Below, piece by piece: positions 1 through 7,294 of a stretch of 64,000 nt of DNA. The DNA comes from Fontibacillus phaseoli (GTDB taxonomy: Bacteria > Bacillota > Bacilli > Paenibacillales > Paenibacillaceae): NCBI RefSeq assembly GCF_003337355.1, contig NZ_QPJW01000012.1:62001-126000 (forward strand), given 5' to 3'. Within the stretch, counting starts at the first letter, position 1; every line of letters begins with the position of its first letter. The position numbers were made by a program, and so were the translations under genes. The notes under the pieces were generated by a model, which searched no databases, was not told the origin of the DNA, and saw only the letters and a list, made by a program, of their open reading frames with translations.

Positions 1-1
1 G

Positions 2-1288
2 CTGAACTTCCGGGAGGCATTCCCCGGTGCGGCGATTCTGTTTATGGAGCAAAATTACCGTTCAACCCCACAAATCGTGAATACGGCTAATGAGTTCATT
101 CGGCGGAACAAGAACCGGTATAACAAGAATATGTTTACGGAGCGGAGCGAAGCGGGGGAGCCGATCGGAATGAGGACCTTTGCCGACTACAAGTCGCAGA
201 CCAGGCATGTGGTGGAGGAAATCCGGAAATCGGACAAGCTCTCCGAAGTCGCGGTCCTTTACCGCAACAACTCTTCCTCCGTCGCACTGATGAACGCGCT
301 GGACCGGGCGGGAATTCCGTTCTATATGAAGGATACCGATAACCGCTTTTTCTCCCACTGGGTGGTGGAAGATATACTGAATTTTATGCGGATGACCTTT
401 ACCGACAAGCGCCCGGACATTCTGGATAAAATTCATTTAAAGATGGCCGGGTATATCAGCAAGCAACAGATGGCGGCCCTCAAGGAAATTCAGAACAACG
501 GGTCCGTCTTCGATAATCTGCTGAACCATGTGAAGCTGCAGGATTATCAGCGGGGGCTGATCCAGGCCAACCGGGACATTTTCCGTGAAATGAGCGGCAT
601 GCCGCCGCTGCAGGCGATCCGCGTCATCCGCGAGCGGCTCGGTTATGAGAAAGCCCTGGATAAAATGTGCGAATGGCTCGGGTTTCGCAAGGAGTTTTTG
701 ATCGGAATTTTGAACACGCTGGAAGATATCGCGGATACGCTGGACACGATGGAAGAGTTCGCGAACCGGTTGAAGGCGCTGGAATCGGCCCTGAAAACTT
801 CGAAAAGAAGAAAGGACGCCAATGCCGTCACGTTATCTACTTTTCACAGCGCAAAAGGGTTGGAATTCGATAAAGTGTATATGATCGATCTGGTCGACGG
901 CATCATCCCTTCTTCCGAAGATATTAAGAAAAACGCCACAGGCGATGAGGCGCTGATGGAGGAAGCCGTCCGCCTGTTCTACGTCGGGATGACTCGGGCC
1001 AAGTCGCAACTGGAACTGTTGACTTATCAGGAGCGTGATGGGGAAAAAGTCGCCGAGTCGCGCTTCGTCTCTCATATCCGGTCCATCGTGAAACCGGCGT
1101 CCGAGGGTGGAGAACAAGAGGTCGAAGCGGCCGCTTTTCTGGCGGGGGACCAAGTCCGGCATCGGGTTTTCGGGCAGGGTGAAGTCCGCAGCCGGCATGG
1201 CGACCTGATCGACATCGCGTTCGAGCAGGGGGTAAAGACGCTTTCCGTACAGACCTGCGTCGAGATGAGATTGCTGGAGCGGGTTTGA
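2..1288 (+). CDS. UvrD/PcrA-family DNA helicase, C-terminal part (5' end outside window)
   Basis: The reading frame is open from base 2, so the gene starts before the window; the first internal ATG at 44 is not the start. The visible part is the second half of an SF1 helicase: motif IV (EQNYRST), motif V (HSAKGLEFDKVY), motif VI (LFYVGMTRAK), and a C-terminal ~45-residue Tudor-like tail (DQVRHRVFGQGEV) typical of PcrA/UvrD. Such enzymes unwind DNA 3'-to-5' with ATP during repair and plasmid replication. Whether it is the housekeeping PcrA or an accessory UvrD paralogue cannot be decided without the N-terminus. It ends 40 bases before the next gene, on the same strand. Confidence 0.9.
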   Translation: MNFREAFPGAAILFMEQNYRSTPQIVNTANEFIRRNKNRYNKNMFTERSEAGEPIGMRTFADYKSQTRHVVEEIRKSDKLSEVAVLYRNNSSSVALMNALDRAGIPFYMKDTDNRFFSHWVVEDILNFMRMTFTDKRPDILDKIHLKMAGYISKQQMAALKEIQNNGSVFDNLLNHVKLQDYQRGLIQANRDIFREMSGMPPLQAIRVIRERLGYEKALDKMCEWLGFRKEFLIGILNTLEDIADTLDTMEEFANRLKALESALKTSKRRKDANAVTLSTFHSAKGLEFDKVYMIDLVDGIIPSSEDIKKNATGDEALMEEAVRLFYVGMTRAKSQLELLTYQERDGEKVAESRFVSHIRSIVKPASEGGEQEVEAAAFLAGDQVRHRVFGQGEVRSRHGDLIDIAFEQGVKTLSVQTCVEMRLLERV

Positions 1289-1328
1289 GCGGGAAATAAA
1301 ACAAGGGAATAGACGGGAGGATAAGGCA

Positions 1329-2129
1329 TTGGCTATAACAGTGAAACAGGTCCTGGAGGCTTTACGGGCAGGGGCGGATTATGATTCCTTGCCTGAAACG
1401 GTGGACCGACTCTTGGCCGGGGATGAGGATCACGCCGTTCAAGGCATCGCCGTCACGTTCATGGCAACACAAGAAGTGATTGAACAGGCCGCCGCTCAAG
1501 GGGCTAACTTGATCCTATCGCATGAAGGGGCTTTTTATCGCCATAGGGAGTCCGAAGGCTGGCTTGAACGGGATCCCGTAGGCCGGGATAAACGGAGTGC
1601 GATGCACCGTTCGGGCGTAACGATTTTTCGCCTCCATGACTACATACATCGGTACAAGCCGGATATGATTACGCAGGGACTGGTGGAAAAGCTCGGCTGG
1701 ACGCCGCATGTCGATGCCTATTCAACGGTGTCTGTGACGCTGAGCCTTCCTCCCATGAATCTGCGCGACGTTGCCGGACATATCAAAGCCAGGTTGGGAT
1801 TACCCTCCGTACGCGCAGTCGGCGACGGCTCCATGATCTGTACCCGCGTCGGTTTGTTGGTAGGCTACCGGGGAGGAGGGGATACGGCCATCCCGCTGTT
1901 CGAGAATGAGCAGCTGGACCTGATTATTGCCGGTGAAGGACCGGAATGGGAAACCCCGGAATACGTAAGGGACGCGGTCTACCAGGGGAAAAAGAAAGCC
2001 TTGATCCTGCTGGGCCACGCCCCGAGCGAGGAACCCGGAATGGAACTGCTGGCCGCGCGCCTGCAAAGCCTCTATCCGGAAGTGCCGGTGCATTTTATCG
2101 CCCAGAGTCCGCTTTTTCAGCTGTATTAA
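1329..2129 (+). CDS. Nif3-like dinuclear metal centre protein
   Basis: The 266-residue protein matches the NIF3/DUF34 family: the N-terminal LILSHEGAFYRHRE segment carries the metal-ligand His region, and a second ligand set lies near the C-terminus (ALILLGHAPSEEPGM). The start is TTG at 1329, chosen because GGGAGG (1315-1320) is 8 bases upstream. NIF3 proteins form toroidal hexamers with two metals per subunit; their reaction is not firmly settled. It follows the helicase closely and may be cotranscribed. The sequence is shorter than B. subtilis YqfO, which has an inserted PII/CutA-like domain that is absent here. Confidence 0.8.
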   Translation: MAITVKQVLEALRAGADYDSLPETVDRLLAGDEDHAVQGIAVTFMATQEVIEQAAAQGANLILSHEGAFYRHRESEGWLERDPVGRDKRSAMHRSGVTIFRLHDYIHRYKPDMITQGLVEKLGWTPHVDAYSTVSVTLSLPPMNLRDVAGHIKARLGLPSVRAVGDGSMICTRVGLLVGYRGGGDTAIPLFENEQLDLIIAGEGPEWETPEYVRDAVYQGKKKALILLGHAPSEEPGMELLAARLQSLYPEVPVHFIAQSPLFQLY

Positions 2130-2145
2130 TGGTCGGAAATAAGGA

Positions 2146-2174
2146 TTGACACCCGGTATAAGCCGATCTATACT
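2146..2174 (+). promoter_or_regulatory. Sigma-A promoter of the neopullulanase gene
   Basis: TTGACA (2146-2151), a 17-base spacer and TATACT (2169-2174) form a near-consensus vegetative promoter. The predicted start near 2181 gives a leader of about 125 bases before the ATG at 2307. Confidence 0.8.
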
Positions 2175-2180
2175 ACCAGT

Positions 2181-2280
2181 AAATGGAGCACATCAACAGA
2201 AGGGCAATGCCTGACTTTTCATTCGAGCGAATGACGAGCACAACCCCGGGAAGGACTTGGGGATGTGCTCTTTTTTATTT
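2181..2280 (+). ncRNA. Structured leader (attenuator-like) upstream of the GH13 gene
   Basis: The leader contains GAGCACATC (2186-2194), fully complementary to GATGTGCTC (2262-2270). It also contains GAGCACA plus CCCC (2236-2247), which pairs with GGGG plus TGTGCTC (2259-2270). Both 5' arms compete for the same 3' arm, which is followed directly by a T-run (2271-2276). Between them are two small hairpins (GGC/GCC near 2203-2211, CATTC/GAATG at 2220-2233). This could be an attenuator, an unrecognised riboswitch, or a ~95-base small RNA ending at its own terminator. I do not recognise a known riboswitch class. Confidence 0.5.
2236..2280 (+). terminator. Intrinsic terminator inside the GH13 leader
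   Basis: A stem of GAGCACA-A-CCCC with GGGG-A-TGTGCTC closes an 11-base loop and is followed by TTTTTTATTTTT. It lies between a strong promoter and the gene's ribosome binding site, so it would stop transcripts before the gene unless read through or remodelled. Confidence 0.75.
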
Positions 2281-2306
2281 TTATGAATCGAAGGAGGAAG
2301 AAAGAA

Positions 2307-4067
2307 ATGATTAAGGAAGCCATTTATCATCGTCCCAAAAACAGTTACGCCTATGCATACGACGCCAACACGCTGCATATCCGGCTTAGATCAAAGAAGG
2401 ACGACTTGACGGACGTGGAGCTGATTCATGGAGATCCGTACCGGTGGGCCGAAGGGCATATGCTGTCGGACAAATTGCCGATGGCCAAAATGACGTCCGA
2501 TGAGCTGTTTGACTATTGGTTTATCGCGATCTCGCCGGAAAATAACCGGTTTGTTTACCAATTCGAAGTGACGGACGGTAACGAAACCTGGGTTATGGGC
2601 GAAATGGGATTCACGCAGGACCTGGAGGACAACCGGTTTTTCCGCTTTCCGTATCTCAATGCCATCGACGTGTTCGATGCGCCGGCTTGGGTGAAGGACA
2701 CGGTATGGTATCAAATTTTTCCGGAACGTTTTGCCAACGGCAATCCGGAACGGAAGACCAATACGAACGGAGTATGGGGGGATGTCCCGAAGCCAGACAG
2801 TTTCTTCGGCGGCGATTTTGAGGGGATCATTCAGCATCTGGACTATTTGGCGGAGCTGGGGATTTCGGGCATTTACATGACCCCGATCTTCGAGGCGCCG
2901 ACCAATCATAAATACGACACGATCGATTATATGAAAATCGACCCGCAGTTCGGCGATAAGGAAACGTTCCGGCAGCTGGTTAAAGCTTGCCATGAACGCG
3001 GAATCCGGGTCATGCTCGACGCCGTGTTCAATCATTCCGGGTACGGCTTTGCGCCGTTTCAGGATGTCCTTAAGAACGGAGCGTCCTCCCGGTACGCGGA
3101 CTGGTTTCATATGATCGGCTTCGGGGAGGAAGAAGGGGATCATCCGGCTTATGAGTCGTTTGCTTTTACGGATAACATGCCTAAATTGAAAACGAGTAAC
3201 CCTGAGGTAAAAGAATATCTTCTCGGCGTAGCGAAATACTGGATCGAGGAGTTTGACATCGACGGCTGGCGGCTGGATGTGGCGAATGAGGTGGACCATA
3301 AATTCTGGCGCGAATTCCGCAACACCGTGAGAGCGGCGAAAGACGATGTCTACATTATCGCAGAAATTTGGAATGACGCCATGCCTTGGCTACAGGGCGA
3401 CCAATTCGACTCGGTGATGAACTATCCGTTTACCGAGGCGGTTATCGATTTTATTGCCAAGGGCAAGATCGGCGCAACGCGGTTCGGCAATTTGCTTACA
3501 AGCCATCTTCAGTTATATCCCGAAAATGTCAGCGAAGTGATGTTTAACCTGCTCGGCAGCCATGATACGGCGCGGGTTCTGACCCAGTGCGGGGATGACA
3601 CCTCGAAGCTGAAGCTGGCCTTCCTGCTGCTCTTTACGTATCCCGGCAGCCCGTGCATTTATTACGGCGACGAAGTCGGCTTGACGGGCGATGGGGACGA
3701 TTTTGCCTATTACCGCAGCTGCATGGAATGGGATCCGAAGAAGCAGGATCAGGATTTGCTCGACTCCGTCAAACGGCTGATTGCCATCCGCAAGAGCCAT
3801 CCGGCCTTGACCGCAAACTCCCGGCTTCAGGTGTTGAAGAGTGACGATGCCTCCGGTCTGTTTGTCTTTTCGAGAAGTCAAGGCGACGAGGAAATTGTGG
3901 TAGCTCTGAATAACGGAGAAGAGCCGGTGACAGTTCCGGTGCCTTCCGATTGGCAAGCCAAGAAAATTTCTGATCTGTGGACCGGACAGGGTATCCCGTC
4001 GGAACCGGGAATTGTGGATTGTGTGTTGGAACCGAAACAATTCCGTATAATAACTATCAACAAATAA
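2307..4067 (+). CDS. Neopullulanase / cyclomaltodextrinase-type alpha-glucosidic hydrolase (GH13)
   Basis: 586 residues from ATG 2307, chosen over an upstream in-frame ATG at 2265 because AGGAGG (2293-2298) precedes it and because the upstream ATG lies inside the leader hairpin. GH13 signatures are all present: DAVFNH, GWRLDVANE (nucleophile Asp324), IIAEIW (acid/base Glu353) and LLGSHDT (Asp420). These lie four residues from the catalytic positions usually quoted for neopullulanase. The first ~120 residues look like the CBM34-type N-domain of the cyclomaltodextrinase subfamily. No signal peptide is seen, so it probably acts on imported maltodextrins or cyclodextrins in the cytoplasm. Confidence 0.88.
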   Translation: MIKEAIYHRPKNSYAYAYDANTLHIRLRSKKDDLTDVELIHGDPYRWAEGHMLSDKLPMAKMTSDELFDYWFIAISPENNRFVYQFEVTDGNETWVMGEMGFTQDLEDNRFFRFPYLNAIDVFDAPAWVKDTVWYQIFPERFANGNPERKTNTNGVWGDVPKPDSFFGGDFEGIIQHLDYLAELGISGIYMTPIFEAPTNHKYDTIDYMKIDPQFGDKETFRQLVKACHERGIRVMLDAVFNHSGYGFAPFQDVLKNGASSRYADWFHMIGFGEEEGDHPAYESFAFTDNMPKLKTSNPEVKEYLLGVAKYWIEEFDIDGWRLDVANEVDHKFWREFRNTVRAAKDDVYIIAEIWNDAMPWLQGDQFDSVMNYPFTEAVIDFIAKGKIGATRFGNLLTSHLQLYPENVSEVMFNLLGSHDTARVLTQCGDDTSKLKLAFLLLFTYPGSPCIYYGDEVGLTGDGDDFAYYRSCMEWDPKKQDQDLLDSVKRLIAIRKSHPALTANSRLQVLKSDDASGLFVFSRSQGDEEIVVALNNGEEPVTVPVPSDWQAKKISDLWTGQGIPSEPGIVDCVLEPKQFRIITINK

Positions 4068-4499
4068 ACAGTTTATTCACATTATTCACATCCCCGACTG
4101 TGCACAAGTATCGAATAACTGGATAACTATTAATAATATCTGGATAACTTTGTGGATAAGATGGTGAAATTCGTGGGGGTCCCGTGGAAAGCGGTGACAA
4201 GCCTGTCGTGGACCGGGAATATGTCGTGAATAACTTGCGGATTTCTGCGGCTAGGATGGATATCTAGCAACCATTTTTTTGGAAAATTCTCGAATATTTC
4301 ACAAGTATCCATGGAATAGGAGATGGGGATAGGTACGGAAAGTCTTTTTCGGAGCCGGTTGGTTCGGGGATGTGTATAAATACAAAATCAGCTCCCAAAA
4401 TGACTGATTTGGCCTAGTCGAGCGAGGATAGAGATTGTACCTTGTAAGTTCCATTGGAAAATTCCAACGAGGCTATCGATAAACAGCATTTTTCAAAGG
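4068..4499. other. Gene-free AT-rich intergenic region with DnaA-box-like cluster
   Basis: No credible gene is seen in this 430-base stretch. Its first 90 bases hold five DnaA-box-like 9-mers: TTATTCACA on the plus strand at 4073-4081 and 4082-4090, then on the minus strand near-matches read from 4118-4126 and 4139-4147 and a perfect TTATCCACA at 4151-4159. The remainder (4160-4450) shows no clear promoter, terminator or RNA gene. Confidence 0.55.
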
Positions 4500-4636
4500 T
4501 TATATTGGAAATATCCAAGTAAAAAGGGCCCGAATGGGCCCTTTTGCTTTAAACAGCCGAGCTTCATTGGAAATTTCCAACGAAGCTGCGGCAATTTGCG
4601 CTACGGTGCTAACTTCATTGGAATATTCCAATGAAG
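4454..4636. repeat. Four TTGGAA-N2-TTCCAA palindromes
   Basis: Copies lie at 4454-4467, 4505-4518 (imperfect arms), 4567-4580 (perfect 14-base palindrome) and 4613-4636. The last is a perfect 24-base palindrome with arms CTTCATTGGAAT/ATTCCAATGAAG. The third also has outer arms GCTTC/GAAGC. Spacing is uneven (51, 62 and about 51 bases between cores), so this is a dispersed palindrome field, not a tandem array. It could be a mobile small repeat family or a set of protein-binding sites. Confidence 0.7.
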
Positions 4637-4706
4637 ATGCCGTGCTCTTATATGCTTTATAACCTCGCCCTCCGGTTTTGATTCCGAATGCGGCGTCCAC
4701 CTTCAT
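4500..4706 (-). CDS. Doubtful 68-residue ORF coupled to the RHH gene
   Basis: An ATG overlaps the stop of the ribbon-helix-helix gene as TAATG, with AGGAG just upstream in the minus-strand message, a textbook coupled start. The product contains two copies of SLExSNE, both encoded by the palindromic repeats, and it reads straight through the terminator-like hairpin at 4522-4545. That makes a repeat-derived, perhaps non-functional, ORF as likely as a real protein. No function is recognised. Confidence 0.3.
   Translation of the reverse strand: MKVDAAFGIKTGGRGYKAYKSTASSLEYSNEVSTVAQIAAASLEISNEARLFKAKGPIRALFTWIFPI
4522..4545. terminator. Bidirectional terminator hairpin
   Basis: Perfect 10-bp stem AAAAGGGCCC/GGGCCCTTTT with a four-base GAAT loop, flanked by T-rich tracts on both strands. 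It probably ends minus-strand transcription coming from the RHH gene. Confidence 0.7.
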
Positions 4707-5098
4707 TACTTCTCCTGCTGTAACTCCCGCAACCAATTTTTTACCGGTTCCGGTCCCCGGATCATGCCGAACACTTTCACATTCTCAAAGGTCTCCTTAG
4801 CCAATTCCAGCGTGACATCATTGGATAGGATAAGCGCCCCCACCAGCTTTACATTCAACCGTTTTCCGACGCTTTTCAGATCCTCCAGCTCGCTGCGGCT
4901 AAATTGCGCTACCCCGAAAACGAAAAATTTCTCCTGTTTATACTGGTTGATCTCGTGGCTGTGCGAATCGATTTGGTTACGAATAGCAATGCGAATAAAA
5001 TCCGTCCGGTTGGAATAGAAGCCCTGATCGACCAGCAAATCGATTTGTCCCAGATCGACAGGCCCTAAATTGATCGTGATTTTCTCCAAATCTGCCAT
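4706..5098 (-). CDS. CopG-type ribbon-helix-helix regulator
   Basis: 130 residues from ATG 5098, preferred over the ATG at 5116 because GGGGGAAG lies just before it. The N-terminus (ITINLGPVDLGQIDLLVDQG, then NRTDFIRIAIRNQI) is a CopG/MetJ ribbon-helix-helix fold: a beta strand inserting into the DNA groove, then two helices. The C-terminal ~75 residues (FFVFGVAQFSRSELEDL) form a conserved domain without a known function. No toxin gene lies next to it, so an antitoxin role is not supported. It is a monocistronic unit, or coupled to the small ORF downstream. Confidence 0.7.
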   Translation of the reverse strand: MADLEKITINLGPVDLGQIDLLVDQGFYSNRTDFIRIAIRNQIDSHSHEINQYKQEKFFVFGVAQFSRSELEDLKSVGKRLNVKLVGALILSNDVTLELAKETFENVKVFGMIRGPEPVKNWLRELQQEK

Positions 5099-5299
5099 GC
5101 ATCTTCCCCCAATCATTACAACTAATATGCCTGAAATCTTTTTACTCTGTCAACTCAAGACCTCCTTTGGCTAAAAAAACAATATTGCGCAAAATGGGGG
5201 ATTGTGGTAGATTGGATTCCATACGGATGGTTTACGGATGTCCATGGGATGTTCAGTGGATGGTTCGTAAGTGATTTAAATATGGGAGGATTGACGCAG

Positions 5300-7024
5300 A
5301 TGGAAACAAAATCTACGTTTCGTCGCTTGCTTGGCTATGCGTATCGTTACAAGTTAACTTACCTGATCTTAGGGATTACGATGATTGTCGGAGTAAGTCT
5401 CGATTTAGTCATCGCCTGGTACTTGAATCAGATCACCAATGCCGCGGTAGGAGCGAATTCCTCGGCATGGCCTTTTCTTATCGGTGCGGGGGCCGTAATT
5501 TTAGTATTTACCGTTATCAACGGCTATGTGGACATCTATTTCAAAACCCGTGTTTCCTCGAAAATCCGCAACGATATCCGGCTTGGCACGCTGGAAAAAC
5601 TATTGTGTCTTCCTGCGGAGTATTACCGTAAAAATCATTCGGGTGAGCTGTTGTCCCGGCTGACCAGCGATAACCAGGCTATTGGCCAAGCCTGCAGCGA
5701 AACGCTGATTACGCTAATTCGCAACCCATTGCTTGCGCTGCTATCCTTCATTTATTTGCTGACGTTGAATTGGAAGTTGGCGTTGATTTGTATTTTTATC
5801 GGTCCGGTGACTATGCTGATCGGCGGATTGTTCGGCAAAATGCTTCGCCGAAACTCGAACGAACTACAGAACGCGATTGCCGAAATGACTTCCCGGATTC
5901 AGGAGATAATCGGGTCCAGCTTTGTTTTCAAATCATTCGGACTGGAAGGAAAGCTGCTTCAAATTTTCCGGGGTAAGAGTAATGAGGTGAGCCGGGTCGA
6001 AATTCACGGCGGGAAAATAGTCGCGTCCGTTACCGGGGCCGCAACCGGGATTGGCATTCTGGCATTTATAGTTACGTTTATTACCGGAGGGTATTTTGTC
6101 GCCCGGGGGGATATGGCCGTGGGCGGGCTGATTGCCTTTATTCAATTGATGAACCATCTGACCTGGCCCTTTACGGGATTGGCTTCGCTCTGGGGAGATC
6201 TTCAGCAGGCCATCGGCGCGGCGGACCGGATTTTTAAAGTGCTTGATGAAAAAGCCGAATATCACTCCATCCCTGAGTCTCTAGAGTCAAAGCCAGGTTT
6301 CCAAAGCATGGAACTTCGCCAAATCACCTTCGGGTATGACCGGGACCGTCCGGTATTGCATGAGATATCGCTGACAGTAGAAGCAGGTAGGACCATTGCC
6401 ATAGTGGGACCGAGCGGCGGGGGAAAAAGCACCTTGTTCGGTCTGCTGCTCGGCCTATCCCGACCGCAGCAAGGGGAGATTTTCATGAACGGGAGAGAGG
6501 TGCGGGACATGGAATTACACGAGCTGCGCAACTATTTTTCCGTGGTGCCTCAGGAGAACTGCTTATATTCGGGAACGATCCGGGACAATATTGCGGACGG
6601 GAAACGGGGTGCGACGGAGGAGGAAATTATCCGGGCCGCCGCCGATGCCAATGCGATAGAATTTATCCGGCAGTTGCCGGAGGGGTTGGAGACGGAAGTA
6701 GGCGAGGGAGGTTCCAATCTGTCCGTGGGACAGCGGCAGCGGATTGCGATCGCCAGGGCATTGCTAAGAAATGCGCCGGTCTTGTTGTTGGATGAAGCCA
6801 CTTCTTCGCTCGACAACGAATCCGAACGATTGGTCCAGGAGGCTTTGTCGCGCCTGAAATCCGAACGTACCGTCATCGTGATCGCCCATCGGTTGTCCAC
6901 GATTCGCCAGGCGGATCAAATCTTCGTCATGGATCAAGGCAGGGTTATCGATCAGGGAACCCATGAGGAGCTTATGGCTTCGGGAGGATTATATGAAAAG
7001 CTGCATCACGGCCTCGCCGTGTGA
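5300..7024 (+). CDS. ABC exporter half-transporter (fused permease-ATPase, BmrA-like)
   Basis: 574 residues from ATG 5300, with GGGAGGA at 5284-5290; the frame is open upstream to 5204 but has no better start. The first ~300 residues hold six membrane segments (ABC type-I exporter fold), and the rest is the nucleotide-binding domain: Walker A GPSGGGKST, signature LSVGQRQRIAIARALL, Walker B VLLLDEAT and H-loop IAHRLST. Half-transporters of this type work as homodimers and export drugs, lipids or peptides. No partner gene lies next to it, so a homodimer is likely. The substrate is unknown. Confidence 0.9.
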   Translation: METKSTFRRLLGYAYRYKLTYLILGITMIVGVSLDLVIAWYLNQITNAAVGANSSAWPFLIGAGAVILVFTVINGYVDIYFKTRVSSKIRNDIRLGTLEKLLCLPAEYYRKNHSGELLSRLTSDNQAIGQACSETLITLIRNPLLALLSFIYLLTLNWKLALICIFIGPVTMLIGGLFGKMLRRNSNELQNAIAEMTSRIQEIIGSSFVFKSFGLEGKLLQIFRGKSNEVSRVEIHGGKIVASVTGAATGIGILAFIVTFITGGYFVARGDMAVGGLIAFIQLMNHLTWPFTGLASLWGDLQQAIGAADRIFKVLDEKAEYHSIPESLESKPGFQSMELRQITFGYDRDRPVLHEISLTVEAGRTIAIVGPSGGGKSTLFGLLLGLSRPQQGEIFMNGREVRDMELHELRNYFSVVPQENCLYSGTIRDNIADGKRGATEEEIIRAAADANAIEFIRQLPEGLETEVGEGGSNLSVGQRQRIAIARALLRNAPVLLLDEATSSLDNESERLVQEALSRLKSERTVIVIAHRLSTIRQADQIFVMDQGRVIDQGTHEELMASGGLYEKLHHGLAV

Positions 7025-7189
7025 TTCGGCATAGGGATATGCGATTGGCAGCAACATACCTATGGTGCGCTATTACTCATGCTGTCGGCATAGATCTTTG
7101 AAACGCCTTACATTAAGATCTCTGGTATGAGGTCCGTATCGCCCTGAATTTTATCTATTCTTCTGCGTCTCCCGGCATATAGGTGCAAT
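7025..7189. other. Gene-free spacer between ABC exporter and esterase operon
   Basis: No gene, strong hairpin or T-tract terminator was recognised here. The functional promoter signals begin at 7190. Confidence 0.4.
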
Positions 7190-7219
7190 TTGACAAAAAT
7201 AACGGTTAGGGAGTAGAAT
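7190..7219 (+). promoter_or_regulatory. Promoter of the tandem esterase operon
   Basis: TTGACA at 7190-7195, an 18-base spacer and TAGAAT at 7214-7219. The start would fall near 7226, immediately before two operator-like palindromes. Confidence 0.7.
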
Positions 7220-7233
7220 CCATTTAACGAATT

Positions 7234-7271
7234 ACTTAAACGTATAAGTGAAATACATTAAACGTTTAAGT
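7234..7271. promoter_or_regulatory. Two LacI-type operators downstream of the esterase promoter
   Basis: ACTTAAACGTATAAGT (7234-7249, one mismatch between arms) and CATTAAACGTTTAAGT (7256-7271, perfect 12-base core) share the central CG palindrome typical of LacI-family sites. Their centres are 22 bases apart, about two helical turns, right after the predicted start, a repression geometry. The LacI gene at 10189 is the obvious candidate. Confidence 0.7.
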
Positions 7272-7294
7272 TATTCTAATATTGGAGAGGCAGG

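Noticed and set aside
2181..2280. T-box leader
   Set aside because: No AGGGUGGNACCGCG-type T-box sequence or specifier loop could be found, and the gene is not amino-acid related.
2391..3299. 302-codon minus-strand frame
   Set aside because: Antisense to the conserved GH13 catalytic core, with no recognisable domain.
4706..5098. Antitoxin of a toxin-antitoxin pair
   Set aside because: The RHH fold fits, but no toxin-like gene lies next to it.
5204..5299. N-terminal extension of the ABC exporter
   Set aside because: There is no ribosome site for the 5204 start; GGGAGGA sits right before ATG 5300, where homologues begin.
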